Shown here: positions 40,342 to 49,201 of the stretch, piece by piece
Layout: each line of letters begins with the position of its first letter
Position numbering within the stretch: the first letter of the stretch is position 1
Assembly: GCF_900090205.1 (NCBI RefSeq)
Contig: NZ_LT607802.1
Location: 285,858-349,857 of the forward strand
Origin: Vogesella sp. LIG4
Lineage (GTDB): Bacteria > Pseudomonadota > Gammaproteobacteria > Burkholderiales > Chromobacteriaceae
Length of the DNA: 64,000 nucleotides
Direction: 5' to 3'
Made by a program: the position numbers and the translations under genes
The notes under the pieces: generated by a model
Databases searched by the model: none
The model's input: the letters and a program-made list of their open reading frames with translations, nothing else
Told to the model about the DNA's origin: nothing

Positions 40342-41433
40342 ATGATCAACCCGGCCTCCCTACCGCCCGTCAGCAGCGCGCAGCCGCACAACAGTCTTAC
40401 CCGCCAGGGCTGGCGCCGCCTGCGCCGCGACCGCATCGGCTTTGCCGCGCTGTGCGTGCTGGCCGTCTACCTGCTGATCGCGCTGGGGGCGTGGAGCGGC
40501 CTGCTGGCGCGCCACTGGCAGGATGAAGTGGCGGTGTCGTTCGCCCCGCCCACCCTGCTGCGCCACCTGGCGCCACAGCATGTGCAGCTGAACGCCGCCG
40601 ACATCGATGCGGCCAACCATCAGGCTGCGGCGGCAAGCAGCGCCGCCGACAGCAGCGCCGCCACCGGCGTAAGCGCCAGCGACGACCCGCTGGCCGCCGA
40701 CATGGCCGCCGCACAGCAGCAGGCCAAACAGTACCGCACCGCCAGCAGCAGCAAGGCGGAGTCGCTGCCGTTCGGTGCCGACCAGCGCGGCCGCGACGTG
40801 CTGCAGAAGGTGCTGCAGGGCACCGCCACCTCGCTGCTGGTGGGGCTGAGCGGCGCGCTGCTGGCACTTGCCATCGGCACCGTGCTGGGCGCGCTGTCCG
40901 GCTACTTCGGCGGGCTGCTGGACGATGCGCTGATGTGGTTCTACAGCGTGTTCACCTCGCTGCCCGACCTGCTGCTGCTGCTGGCCTTTGCCGCCGTCAG
41001 CGGCCGTGGCGTGAACACCATGGTGATGGTGATGGCGCTGACCAGCTGGACCGGCACCTTCCGCCTGATGCGCGCCGAATTCATCAAGCACAAGTGCCGC
41101 GAATACGTGCGTGCGGCCAACGCCATCGGCGCCGGCCACGTGCGCCGCATGCTGCACCACATCCTGCCCAACGTCAGCCACCTGCTGCTGGTGCAGTTTT
41201 CCCTGCTTACCGTGGCGCTGATCAAGTACGAGGCGGTGATGTCCTTCCTCGGCTTCGGCGTCGGCGTCGGCCAGGTGAGCTGGGGGGCGATGCTGTCCGA
41301 AGCACCGTCCGAACTGCTGCAGGGCTACTGGTGGCAGATGCTCACCGTCACCGTGTTCATGTCGGTGCTGGTCACCGCCTTCTCGCTGCTCACCGACAGC
41401 CTGCGCGATGCGCTCGATCCCAAAGCGAAATAA
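40342..41433 (+). CDS. oligopeptide ABC transporter permease (OppC/DppC type)
   Basis: A 363-residue partner permease. After the first span it has an unusually Ala/Ser/Gln-rich periplasmic stretch (about residues 80-135), longer than in E. coli DppC. Then FGADQRGRDVLQKVLQG begins the conserved transport core, with the EAA loop in EYVRAANAIGAGHVRRMLHHILPN. Two decamer copies (40608, 41112) lie inside, the second encoding RAANAIG in the EAA loop. Confidence 0.92.
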   Translation: MINPASLPPVSSAQPHNSLTRQGWRRLRRDRIGFAALCVLAVYLLIALGAWSGLLARHWQDEVAVSFAPPTLLRHLAPQHVQLNAADIDAANHQAAAASSAADSSAATGVSASDDPLAADMAAAQQQAKQYRTASSSKAESLPFGADQRGRDVLQKVLQGTATSLLVGLSGALLALAIGTVLGALSGYFGGLLDDALMWFYSVFTSLPDLLLLLAFAAVSGRGVNTMVMVMALTSWTGTFRLMRAEFIKHKCREYVRAANAIGAGHVRRMLHHILPNVSHLLLVQFSLLTVALIKYEAVMSFLGFGVGVGQVSWGAMLSEAPSELLQGYWWQMLTVTVFMSVLVTAFSLLTDSLRDALDPKAK

Positions 41434-41485
41434 CACCTACAGTGAAATTGCCCTGAAAGTGACCCAAGCCCACGTGGAACCACCG

Positions 41486-43201
41486 ATGACCCCGCCCACC
41501 CCGCCGCTCTTGAGTGTCCGCAACCTGCGCGTCAGCTTCCGCGACGAGCACGGCCACTGCGTGGAAGCGCTCAAGGGCATCAGCTTCGACATCCCGGCGG
41601 GGCGCACCGTGGCGCTGGTGGGCGAATCCGGCTCCGGCAAATCGGTGACCGCCATGGCCATCACCCGGCTGCTGCCGGCGCATGGCAGCCAGATCGACGC
41701 CGGTAGCGATATCCGCTTCGACGGCCGCAATCTGCTGACCATGGGCCGCCGCGAGCTGCGCCGCCTGCGCGGCGGCGAAATCGCCATGGTGTTCCAGGAG
41801 CCGATGACCTCGCTCAACCCGGTGTACACCGTGGGCGAGCAGATCATCGAAACGCTGATGCTGCACACCGGGGTTGGCCGCAAGGCGGCGTACCAGCGCG
41901 CAGTGGCGCTGCTGAAGGAAGTGGGCCTGCCGGCGCCGGACCGCAAGATGAGCAGCTACCCGCACCAGCTGTCCGGCGGCCAGCAGCAACGGGTGATGAT
42001 CGCCATCGCCATTGCCTGTGAGCCCAAGCTGCTGATCGCCGACGAGCCCACCACCGCGCTGGATGTCACCATCCAGCAGCAGATCCTGCAACTGCTGGCC
42101 AGCCTGCAGAAGAAGCACGGCATGGCGGTGCTGTTCATCAGCCACGACCTGGAGCTGGTGGGGCAGTTCGCCGACGAGGTGATCGTGATGCACCACGGCC
42201 AGATCCGCGAACACGCGCCGGTGCGGCAGATCTTCGAAGCGCCGCAGGACGTGTACACCAAGGCGCTGCTGCGCTGCCGCCCGCACCTGTCGCACCGCCC
42301 GGCGCGGCTGCCGGTGATCAAGGATTTCCTCGGCGACGCCGGCTACAGCGAGCCGCCGCCGCGCCAGCGCGGCTACCTGCCGGACGACGAGGTGATCCTG
42401 GAAGTGCAGGGGCTATGCGTGGACTACCACAGCCGCCACGGCTGGCTGGGGCGGCGCGAAACCTGCCACGCGGTGGACGAGGTATCGTTCCGCCTGATGC
42501 GCGGCCGCACCCTGGGCATCGTCGGTGAATCCGGCTCCGGCAAGACCACGCTGGGGCAGGCGCTGCTGCGGCTGCTGCCGGCCAGCCGCGGCCAGGTGCG
42601 CTTTGCCGACCAGGACCTGCTGGCGATGGGGCCGCGCGAATTCGCCGCCTACAAGCGCCGCATCCAGATCGTGTTCCAGAACCCCTACGCCTCGCTCAAC
42701 CCGCGCATGAGCGTGGCGCAGATTCTCACCGAGCCGATGCTGCTGCACGGCATCGGGCAGAACGGCAGCGAACGGCTGCAACTGGCCGCTAACTGGCTGG
42801 AACACGTGGGCCTTAGCCGCCAGGCGCTGGCCAAGTACCCGCACGAGTTTTCCGGCGGCCAGCGCCAGCGTATCGCCATCGCCCGCTGCCTGACCATGCA
42901 CCCGGACATCCTGATCTGCGACGAATCGGTATCGGCGCTGGACGTATCGGTGCAGGCGCAGGTGCTCAACCTGCTGCAGGATCTGCAGGACGAGCTGGGG
43001 CTGTCCTACCTGTTCATCTCGCACGATCTGGCGGTGGTGAAACACCTGTCGGACCAGGTACTGGTGATGCAGCAGGGCCGCTGCGTGGAGCTGGCCGACG
43101 CCGACACGCTGTATGCCCACCCGCAGCACGACTACACCCGCCAGCTGCTGGCCGCCATCCCCAAAGGTTGGCCGCACGGCTTCAAGCCGCAGGTGGCCTA
43201 G
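41486..43201 (+). CDS. oligopeptide ABC transporter fused dual ATPase
   Basis: A 571-residue cytosolic ATPase with two complete nucleotide-binding domains fused (OppD plus OppF, as in YejF/GsiA). Walker A GESGSGKS near residue 46 and GESGSGKT near 346; signatures [15 protein letters not shown] and [15 protein letters not shown]; Walker [13 protein letters not shown] and [12 protein letters not shown]. The second Walker B has Ser after Glu, still functional in homologues. ATG 41408, inside the permease gene, is an alternative start. The stop overlaps the stop of the converging LysR gene. Decamer copies are at 41873 and 43167. Confidence 0.93.
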   Translation: MTPPTPPLLSVRNLRVSFRDEHGHCVEALKGISFDIPAGRTVALVGESGSGKSVTAMAITRLLPAHGSQIDAGSDIRFDGRNLLTMGRRELRRLRGGEIAMVFQEPMTSLNPVYTVGEQIIETLMLHTGVGRKAAYQRAVALLKEVGLPAPDRKMSSYPHQLSGGQQQRVMIAIAIACEPKLLIADEPTTALDVTIQQQILQLLASLQKKHGMAVLFISHDLELVGQFADEVIVMHHGQIREHAPVRQIFEAPQDVYTKALLRCRPHLSHRPARLPVIKDFLGDAGYSEPPPRQRGYLPDDEVILEVQGLCVDYHSRHGWLGRRETCHAVDEVSFRLMRGRTLGIVGESGSGKTTLGQALLRLLPASRGQVRFADQDLLAMGPREFAAYKRRIQIVFQNPYASLNPRMSVAQILTEPMLLHGIGQNGSERLQLAANWLEHVGLSRQALAKYPHEFSGGQRQRIAIARCLTMHPDILICDESVSALDVSVQAQVLNLLQDLQDELGLSYLFISHDLAVVKHLSDQVLVMQQGRCVELADADTLYAHPQHDYTRQLLAAIPKGWPHGFKPQVA

Positions 43202-44061
43202 AACTCCGCCCCCAGCAATACCTGCAACATCCAGGCTGCCGCCGGCCCCGGCGGCTGGCGCCGCGACCACACCGCATCGATGCGCTGCCGCCGTGGCCAG
43301 CCGGCAACCGGCAGCCGCTGCAAACCACTGCCATAGCGCTCCACCAGCCAGTGCGGCAACTCGGCCCAGCCAAAGCCGTGCAGCGCCATCTCCATCAGCA
43401 GCAGGTAGCTGGGCGCCGACCAACACTGCCCGCCGCTGTCCGGCTGCGGCGTGTCCTGATAGGTGCGCAGCCGCAGCTCGCGCCAGCGCAGCAGCTCGGC
43501 CTCGCCCACGCTGGCCAGCTGCGCCAGCGGGTGGCCAGCCGCCACGTACAGCGAGGTTTCCGCCTGCCGCGCCAGTGCCTGGTGCGCCAGGTCGGCGGCA
43601 TAGTCGGCCCTCGCCATCATCAAGCCCAGGTTCGCCCGCCCGCCCTGCACCAGCGCCAGTACATCGTCCTGCTCGCCCACCAGGCATTCCAGCTCCACCA
43701 GTGGAAAGCGCTCGGCAAAACGCCCCAGCACCGCTTCGAAATCGCCGGTATGAAAGGTATCGGACAGCACGATGGCCAGGCGTGTCTCCTGCCCTGCCGC
43801 CAGCAGCTGCGCCTGTTGCAGCAGGCTGTCCTGGCTGGCCAGCGACTGGCGTGCAAACGGCAGCAGCCGCTGCCCGGCGGCGCTGAGCTGCGGCTGGCGG
43901 CCGCCGCGTTCGAACAGCGTCACCCCCAGGTCGATCTCCAGGTTGGCAATGGTTTCGCTGATGGTGGACTGGCGCTTGCCCAGGCTGCGCGCGGCGGCGG
44001 AAAACGAGCCCTGCTCGGCGGCCAGCACGAAGGCGATCAACGCATCGGTGGAAAGTGACAT
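43198..44061 (-). CDS. LysR family transcriptional regulator beside a PACE exporter
   Basis: A 287-residue regulator with helix-turn-helix LIAFVLAAEQGSFSAAARSLGKRQSTISETIANLEIDLG and a degenerate-looking but complete effector domain. It is divergent from the PACE transporter, its probable target; homologous PACE genes are commonly controlled by a divergent LysR gene. Its 3' end shares the palindromic CTAG at 43198-43201 with the stop of the converging ATPase gene. Confidence 0.88.
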   Translation of the reverse strand: MSLSTDALIAFVLAAEQGSFSAAARSLGKRQSTISETIANLEIDLGVTLFERGGRQPQLSAAGQRLLPFARQSLASQDSLLQQAQLLAAGQETRLAIVLSDTFHTGDFEAVLGRFAERFPLVELECLVGEQDDVLALVQGGRANLGLMMARADYAADLAHQALARQAETSLYVAAGHPLAQLASVGEAELLRWRELRLRTYQDTPQPDSGGQCWSAPSYLLLMEMALHGFGWAELPHWLVERYGSGLQRLPVAGWPRRQRIDAVWSRRQPPGPAAAWMLQVLLGAEF

Positions 44062-44076
44062 ATCGGATACTCCGAT
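44062..44076. promoter_or_regulatory. candidate LysR operator, inverted repeat
   Basis: ATCGGA-TAC-TCCGAT is a perfect 6-bp inverted repeat that begins immediately upstream of the LysR start codon, in the 90-bp gap shared with the PACE gene. Binding here would repress the regulator's own gene. Confidence 0.4.
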
Positions 44077-44151
44077 GGAACCTAACTTTTATCTACGTAT
44101 AAAACCTATCACACTGCCCAGCATCCTGATAGCAACAAGGTGGGCCGCAAT

Positions 44152-44595
44152 ATGGACTCCTACGCGAAAACCCTGCGCGAACGCATCTTTCACGCCGTAC
44201 TGTACGAAGCGTGCGCCATGGCCATGCTGGTGCCGCTGGGCAGCTGGCTGGCTGGTGCCGACCTCGGCCATATGGGGGCGCTGGCGCTGATGATGTCCAG
44301 CATCGCCATGCTGTGGAACATGCTGTTCAACACGCTGTTCGAGCGGCTGGAACGCCGCTACGGCTGGCGCCGCACGCCGTCGGTGCGCTGCCTGCACGCC
44401 ATCGGCTTCGAAGGCGGCATGCTGCTGCTGACCATCCCGGTGATTGCCTGGTGGCTGCAATGCAACCTGTGGCAGGCGCTGATGATGGACATCGGCGTGC
44501 TGCTGTTCTTCCTGGTCTACACCTATCTGTTCAACTGGAGCTACGACCACACCCGCGCCCGGCTGCTGGCGCGGCGGCTGAGTCCGCAGGGCTGA
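44152..44595 (+). CDS. PACE family multidrug efflux transporter
   Basis: A 147-residue inner-membrane proton-coupled exporter of the AceI (proteobacterial antimicrobial compound efflux) family. Four hydrophobic segments form two tandem bacterial transmembrane pair domains: ERIFHAVLYEACAMAMLVPLG (with the conserved membrane Glu), LMMSSIAMLWNMLFNTLFERLERR, CLHAIGFEGGMLLLTIPVIAWW and LLFFLVYTYLFNWSYDHTRARL. Length and motifs fit the family closely. The start at 44152 gives MDSYAKTLRERIFHA; ATG 44140 is possible. Confidence 0.93.
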   Translation: MDSYAKTLRERIFHAVLYEACAMAMLVPLGSWLAGADLGHMGALALMMSSIAMLWNMLFNTLFERLERRYGWRRTPSVRCLHAIGFEGGMLLLTIPVIAWWLQCNLWQALMMDIGVLLFFLVYTYLFNWSYDHTRARLLARRLSPQG

Positions 44596-44646
44596 GCCGG
44601 CCTGATTGAACAAGCAGGGCAAATTGAGTAAAGCGATGAGGTAATG

Positions 44647-45183
44647 CTAGCGGGGCGGCAGCAGGTACAGGCCGTCAAAGCCCAGGTGGTGGGTAAGCTC
44701 GCGCACGATCAGCAGCGTGGCGGCGAACTCGCCGTCCAGCGGCAGGCCCTCCGTCCTGGCGGGCCTGCCCTGCACCACTTCGGCAAAGCGGCCGAAGGTG
44801 AACTCCAGCTGCGTGGTGGGCAGCCACACCTCCTCGCTACCGCCGCCGACTATGCCGGCGTGGCGCGCCACTTCGTGCACCAGCGCGTCGTCGCAGTACA
44901 GCGTGGCATCCGCCAGCAGCTGTGCGCGCAGCGGCGCCAGCGCGTCTTCCACCACCATGATGGCTTCTTCCATCTCATAGGCGGTGGGCGGCACGTGGCG
45001 GAACAACTCGGCGCTGCGCCGCGAGCCCAGCGCCACCGTCAGCAGCGCCTCGGGCGCCGCGCCGCTGCCGCTGGCGAACGCGCACTGGTCCGCTCCCAGC
45101 CGCAGCACGGTAATGGCGCCTGCCGCCTGCCGCAGCCGGGCACGCTGGTAAAGCTGCAAAATTCCGCTGTCTGCCGCGCTCAT
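44647..45183 (-). CDS. hypothetical protein
   Basis: A 178-residue soluble protein without signal peptide. It begins MSAADSGILQLYQRARLRQAAGAITVLRLG and contains GSRRSAELFRHVPPTAYEMEEAIMVVEDAL and EEVWLPTTQLEFTFGRFAEVVQG. No family is recognised. It lies downstream of a LysR gene on the same strand, with a gap of 36 bp that begins with CAGTGTAGC, so it might be co-transcribed with it. The codon pattern of the frame looks genuine (G/C-ending codons throughout). Confidence 0.7.
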   Translation of the reverse strand: MSAADSGILQLYQRARLRQAAGAITVLRLGADQCAFASGSGAAPEALLTVALGSRRSAELFRHVPPTAYEMEEAIMVVEDALAPLRAQLLADATLYCDDALVHEVARHAGIVGGGSEEVWLPTTQLEFTFGRFAEVVQGRPARTEGLPLDGEFAATLLIVRELTHHLGFDGLYLLPPR

Positions 45184-45219
45184 GACAATTTTCTCCAGGT
45201 CGGTATTGCAGTGTAGCGC

Positions 45220-46128
45220 CTACGGCTCTTCACCGGAAAACAGCGGGTGCCCGGTGGTGAAGCCGATCAGGTGGTCCAGCAGCGCCCTCACCCGCGCTGG
45301 CAGCAAGCGCTGCTGCGGCCACACCGCATAGATATCGCGCGCATCGCCGCGCCAGTCCGGCAGCGCCCGCTGCAGGCGGCCTTCCACCAGTGCCTGGTGC
45401 GCCAGGCTGAGCGGGCAATACAGGATGCCCAGCCCGGCGCTGGCCAGCTCCACCGCCAGCCTGATCTCGTTCACCCGCAAACGGGTGCGCTCCGGCGGCG
45501 GCAGCTTGTGCCACTCGCCGCTGACGCGGTGCTGCAGCCGCCATTCCATCAACGGCTCGGCCAGCAATAGCGCATGCCCGGCCAGCTCCTGCGGATGTTG
45601 CGGCCAACCATGTTGCGCCAGGTAGCCCGGCGCAGCCACCAGCACGGTGGGCGCCCGCCCCAGCAGCCGCTGGTTGAACTGCGAGTCCGGCAGCGGCCCG
45701 ACGCGAATCGCCAGGTCGGCGCCGCTGCCGATCAGGTCTTCACGCTGGTTGCTCAGCTGCAGATCCAGGCTGATGTCCGGGTAGCGGGCCAGAAAGCCGG
45801 CCCACGCCGGCTGCAGCACGCCGCTGGCCAGCGACACCGGTGCCAGCACCCGCACCTTGCCGGCCACGTGGTTGATCGATACATCCAGCGCCTCGGTAGC
45901 CTGGCGCAGCGAGGCCAGCAGCGGCCGGCAGCGTTCGTAGTACTGCCAGCCCTCGCTGCTGGGCACCAGCTGCCGCGCGCTGCGATGCAGCAAGCGGCAG
46001 CCCAGCTCGGCCTCCAGCCGCTGCAGCCGGCGGGTCAGGGTGGCGGCCGGCATGCCGGCCTTGCGGGCGGCGGCGTTCAGGCTGCCGCTTTCCACGATGC
46101 TCACGAACAGTGCCAGATCATCCAGCAT
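45220..46128 (-). CDS. LysR family transcriptional regulator
   Basis: A 302-residue regulator with MLDDLALFVSIVESGSLNAAARKAGMPAATLTRRLQRLEAELG and effector opening KVRVLAPVSLASG. It diverges from the DUF2798/AhpD-like pair, probably its targets. CTGCAA and TTGCAG occur as an inverted pair 25 bp apart in the 96-bp gap, a possible operator. A decamer copy (45599) encodes HGWPQHP. Confidence 0.9.
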   Translation of the reverse strand: MLDDLALFVSIVESGSLNAAARKAGMPAATLTRRLQRLEAELGCRLLHRSARQLVPSSEGWQYYERCRPLLASLRQATEALDVSINHVAGKVRVLAPVSLASGVLQPAWAGFLARYPDISLDLQLSNQREDLIGSGADLAIRVGPLPDSQFNQRLLGRAPTVLVAAPGYLAQHGWPQHPQELAGHALLLAEPLMEWRLQHRVSGEWHKLPPPERTRLRVNEIRLAVELASAGLGILYCPLSLAHQALVEGRLQRALPDWRGDARDIYAVWPQQRLLPARVRALLDHLIGFTTGHPLFSGEEP

Positions 46129-46224
46129 GATTCCATTCCTGCAATTTGATTTTGAAATTTTAGCCATATTTGCAGAAAGCAGCGTCAAGTAAGCTGACAT
46201 CATTAACCAATAGGAGCCCGTACC

Positions 46225-46494
46225 ATGCCCCACGCCCTGCGTCTGCGCCTGATCTTCGCCCTGCTGATGTCCTGCCTGATGTCGCTGCTGATGACCGCCT
46301 GGGTCACCTGGCTCAACCTCGGCAGCGGCCCGGCCTTTCTGGCGCACTGGCGCCATGCCTTCATTGCCGCCTGGCCGGCGGCGTTCAGCGTCGTGCTGCT
46401 GCTGGCGCCCCGGGTACAGCGCCTGAGCCTGCGCCTGGCCGGCAGACAGCATGCGGCCAACCCTTCCCCACAAAGCACCGGAGTCCGTTCATGA
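46225..46494 (+). CDS. DUF2798 family two-span membrane protein
   Basis: An 89-residue inner-membrane protein with two membrane segments: LIFALLMSCLMSLLMTAWVTWLNLG and HAFIAAWPAAFSVVLLLAP. The pattern matches DUF2798, whose function is unknown. The stop overlaps the start of the next gene as ATGA, so the two are translationally coupled. A decamer copy (46452) encodes HAANPS in the tail. Confidence 0.85.
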   Translation: MPHALRLRLIFALLMSCLMSLLMTAWVTWLNLGSGPAFLAHWRHAFIAAWPAAFSVVLLLAPRVQRLSLRLAGRQHAANPSPQSTGVRS

Positions 46495-46922
46495 GCAACT
46501 TGCGTCTTCCCTACTACCAATTGTCTGCCGACGCGCTGGCCGGCCTGCGCCAGTGCAAGCAGGCGCTGGAACACAGCCCGCTGGGGCTGCCGCTGATCGA
46601 GCTGATCAACCTGCGCATCTCGCAGCTCAATGGCTGCAGCTACTGCCTGGGCCTGCACGCCAGCGCGCTGCGCGAACGCGGTGAAAGCCAGCAGCGGCTG
46701 GATGCGCTGGCCGGCTGGCATGCCAGCAGCCTGTTCAGCCCGCGCGAGCGCGCCGCGCTGCAGTGGGCGGAATCGCTTACCGCGCTGCCGGACAGCCATG
46801 CGCCCGACAGTGACTATCTGCCGCTGGGCGAGCACTTCAGCGCGCAGGAGATATCCGACCTGACCTGCGCCGTCGCACTGATGAACGCCTTCAACCGCCT
46901 GGCGGTGGGCATGCGGCAATAA
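46491..46922 (+). CDS. carboxymuconolactone decarboxylase/AhpD-like protein
   Basis: A 143-residue CMD-family protein. The AhpD active-site motif CSYCLGLH (CxxCxxxH) is at about residues 44-51, and the rest is helical. Such proteins act as thiol oxidoreductases or peroxidase partners. It follows LINLRISQLNG, the standard CMD opening. It is coupled to the DUF2798 gene, and a divergent LysR gene probably senses oxidative or electrophile stress to control both. Confidence 0.9.
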   Translation: MSNLRLPYYQLSADALAGLRQCKQALEHSPLGLPLIELINLRISQLNGCSYCLGLHASALRERGESQQRLDALAGWHASSLFSPRERAALQWAESLTALPDSHAPDSDYLPLGEHFSAQEISDLTCAVALMNAFNRLAVGMRQ

Positions 46923-46994
46923 GCAGTCCGGTTGGCTTATTGCCATCGTGTGGACTATGGTTGCCCTAGCGACAACTTGGCAAAGGAGGAAGCC

Positions 46995-47462
46995 ATGAAT
47001 CGCAGCAAACTGTTGATCCTGCTGACACTGGGCCTGTTGAGCGGCTGTGCCGGCTACGGCTACCACGAGCATATGCACGAAGGCATGGGCGGCGGCATGG
47101 AGGGCGATATGCATGCCCAGCATGACGGCATGATGGACATGAACGGCCAGATGATGGGCGCCGCCTTCTTCCGCCAGGGCATGCTGGTGGCACAAGGCGG
47201 GCGCACCCTGTACCGCTTCGATCGCGATCAGCCCGGCAGCGGCGTCAGCAGCTGCAATGACGGCTGCTCCGCCAAGTGGCCGCCCTATCTCGCCCCGCCC
47301 GGCGCCACCGCGCAGGGCCCGCTGGGCCTGCTTACCCGCAGCGATGGCAGCAAGCAGTGGACCTTCCGCGGCTCCCCGCTGTACTTCTGGTCCGGCGACC
47401 AGAAAGCCGGCGACATGATGGGCGACAATTTTGCCAGCATGTGGCATGTGATCCGCCCCTGA
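46995..47462 (+). CDS. His/Met-rich lipoprotein, COG4315 type
   Basis: A 155-residue lipoprotein. The lipobox LLSGC gives a modified Cys near residue 18. An N-terminal segment is very rich in His and Met (YHEHMHEGMGGGMEGDM, HAQHDGMMDMNGQMMG), a probable copper or other soft-metal site. The rest carries YRFDRDQPGSGVSSC and AKWPPYLAP, the COG4315 secreted-repeat pattern with two conserved Cys. AAAGGAGG precedes the start. It stands alone before a strong terminator. Confidence 0.88.
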   Translation: MNRSKLLILLTLGLLSGCAGYGYHEHMHEGMGGGMEGDMHAQHDGMMDMNGQMMGAAFFRQGMLVAQGGRTLYRFDRDQPGSGVSSCNDGCSAKWPPYLAPPGATAQGPLGLLTRSDGSKQWTFRGSPLYFWSGDQKAGDMMGDNFASMWHVIRP

Positions 47463-47502
47463 GACCCTAAACCCTAGACCCTAGTCCCCAAGACCCGGGC
47501 TC

Positions 47503-47545
47503 AAAGCCATGCGGCCAACCATCAAGGTTGGCCGCATGGCTTTTT
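47503..47545. terminator. terminator built from an inverted decamer pair
   Basis: AAAGCCATGCGGCCAACC/GGTTGGCCGCATGGCTTT is a perfect 18-bp stem with loop ATCAA, followed by TTTTT. It carries both decamers (47510, 47527). It separates the lipoprotein gene from the converging ghrA. Just upstream (47464-47490) is a CCCTAAACCCTAGACCCTAGTCCCC tract. Confidence 0.9.
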
Positions 47546-47558
47546 CACGGCTCCGGCG

Positions 47559-48488
47559 CTAGTAACCGCGCTCGCGTATCACCCGGCCGTCCGGCTCCTC
47601 GCCGGCGCCAAGCAGCGCCAGCTTGGCCACAATCTGCTCCACCGCTTCGCGGCGCAGGGTAATGGCGGCGATATGCGGCGTTACCGTTACCGCCGGGTGC
47701 TGCCACAAGCGGCTGTCCGCCGGCAGCGGCTCGCTGGCAAACACGTCCAGCTGTGCGCAGCGCAAATGGCCGCTGTCGAGCTGCGCCAGCAGCGCCTGCT
47801 CGTCCAGCAGGTCGCCGCGGCCGGCATTGATCAGCATGGCGCCGGCCGGCAAGGCGGCCAGCCGCTCGGCGTTCAGCAGGCCCTGCGTTTCCGGCGTGGA
47901 CGGCAGCACGCAGGCCAATACATCGCTGCCGGCCAGCAACTCCGCCAGGCCCTCGTCGCCGAACAGGCAATCGACACCAGCCAGCTGGCGCGGCGTGCGG
48001 CTCCAGCCGCTTACCGCGTAACCGTCCGCCGCCAGCGCCTGCGCCACCGCTCGGCCGATCTCGCCCAGCCCCAGCACGCCTACGCGCACCTCGCCCGGCA
48101 GCCGTGGCGCCAGCATCTTCCACACCCCGGCCGCCTGCTGACGGCGGTAGATATCCATGTGCCGCTGGTAGGACAGCACGCCAAAGCGCACGTATTCCGC
48201 CATCTGCGGCGCCATGCCGCCATCCAGCAGCCGGTAGATCGGCAGCGCCGGCGACAGGTCGTCGCGCACCAGCAGCTTGTCCACCCCGGCGCCCAGCGTG
48301 AACACCGCCTTGAGCCGGGCAAGACTGCCGAACAGGCCCGGTGGCGGGCCCCAGGTCACCACGTACTCCACCAGTGCCGGGTCGTGCATCTCGTCCAGCG
48401 CAATGAAGGTCTGCTGCGGCAGCGCGGCGCGGAACAGTTGCAGGTAGGCGGCGACTTCTTTCGGGCTAGGGGTATGGATCAGGATCAT
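47559..48488 (-). CDS. ghrA: glyoxylate/hydroxypyruvate reductase A
   Basis: A 309-residue D-2-hydroxyacid dehydrogenase reducing glyoxylate or hydroxypyruvate with NADPH. The NAD(P) fingerprint GVLGLGEIGRAVAQALA is near residue 140. WGPPPGLFG, FTLGAGVDKLL, the NAGRGDLLDEQALL loop and the catalytic HIAAIT histidine are GhrA-type. It opens MILIHTPSPKEVAAYLQL. It is a single gene between a terminator and a GNAT gene on the same strand. Confidence 0.92.
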   Translation of the reverse strand: MILIHTPSPKEVAAYLQLFRAALPQQTFIALDEMHDPALVEYVVTWGPPPGLFGSLARLKAVFTLGAGVDKLLVRDDLSPALPIYRLLDGGMAPQMAEYVRFGVLSYQRHMDIYRRQQAAGVWKMLAPRLPGEVRVGVLGLGEIGRAVAQALAADGYAVSGWSRTPRQLAGVDCLFGDEGLAELLAGSDVLACVLPSTPETQGLLNAERLAALPAGAMLINAGRGDLLDEQALLAQLDSGHLRCAQLDVFASEPLPADSRLWQHPAVTVTPHIAAITLRREAVEQIVAKLALLGAGEEPDGRVIRERGY

Positions 48489-48582
48489 GATGGCTTCCGG
48501 GGTGCCTTATCGATAAATGAACTGCCGTCATGTTAGGGCAGATGGCGGCCCGCGGTCAGCCTTGCGGCCAACCTTGCAGACG

Positions 48583-49008
48583 CTACAGCAGCGGCTTTTT
48601 CAGGTAGATGCGCTGGTGGCCCGGCGGGCAGTCGTCCAGCACGCCCATGAACCGGAAGCCCAGCTTCTGGTAGAAATCCGGCGCCTGGAAGCTGTAGGTG
48701 TACAGGAACAGGCCGGCACAGCCACGGCGCCGCGCCTCCTCCTCCACCTGCGCCATCAGCGCCGCACCGAGGCCGGCGCCGCGCTGCGCACGGTCCAGCC
48801 ACAGGTAGTCCACGTACAGCCAGCCCATGCCGGAATGGCCGAACAGCCCGCCCACCACCTGGCCGGCGGCATCGCGCGCATACAGCTCGACATCGCTATA
48901 GCCGTAGTCGCCGATGTGCTCAATGTTGTAATCCTTCAAGCCCTGCTGAATCACCGCCCGCGCCTGCGGGTCGCTACCGAGGGTGAAGCGGAAATCTTGC
49001 TGCGCCAT
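48583..49008 (-). CDS. GNAT family N-acetyltransferase
   Basis: A 141-residue acetyltransferase. The acetyl-CoA loop is LDRAQRGAGLGAALMAQVEEEARRRG near residue 72, followed by CAGLFLYTYSFQAPDFYQKLGF, the GNAT motif A/B arrangement. The start at 49008 gives MAQQDFRFTLGS. The substrate is unknown. A decamer copy (48563) follows the stop. Confidence 0.88.
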   Translation of the reverse strand: MAQQDFRFTLGSDPQARAVIQQGLKDYNIEHIGDYGYSDVELYARDAAGQVVGGLFGHSGMGWLYVDYLWLDRAQRGAGLGAALMAQVEEEARRRGCAGLFLYTYSFQAPDFYQKLGFRFMGVLDDCPPGHQRIYLKKPLL

Positions 49009-49201
49009 GCCGGCCTCCTTGCACGATGAGGCCACCAGTCTAGCCGGGTTTTTCCGCCCGCCGCGAGTTGCAGTCCCGTTTCCGTAGCGCGTTGTCCCGC
49101 TTGGCGGTACGCAGCTTGGCTTGAACGACATGAAGCCCGATGTTTAGCGTGCACTTCTGGTGCGCGGATATCGCCAGCATCAGCGGCTTGGGCAAGTCAC
49201 C

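Noticed and set aside
43198-43201. Sequencing error or frameshift at the overlapping stop codons of the ATPase and LysR genes
   Set aside because: Both proteins end at normal family lengths and CTAG gives a stop on each strand, so the overlap is natural.
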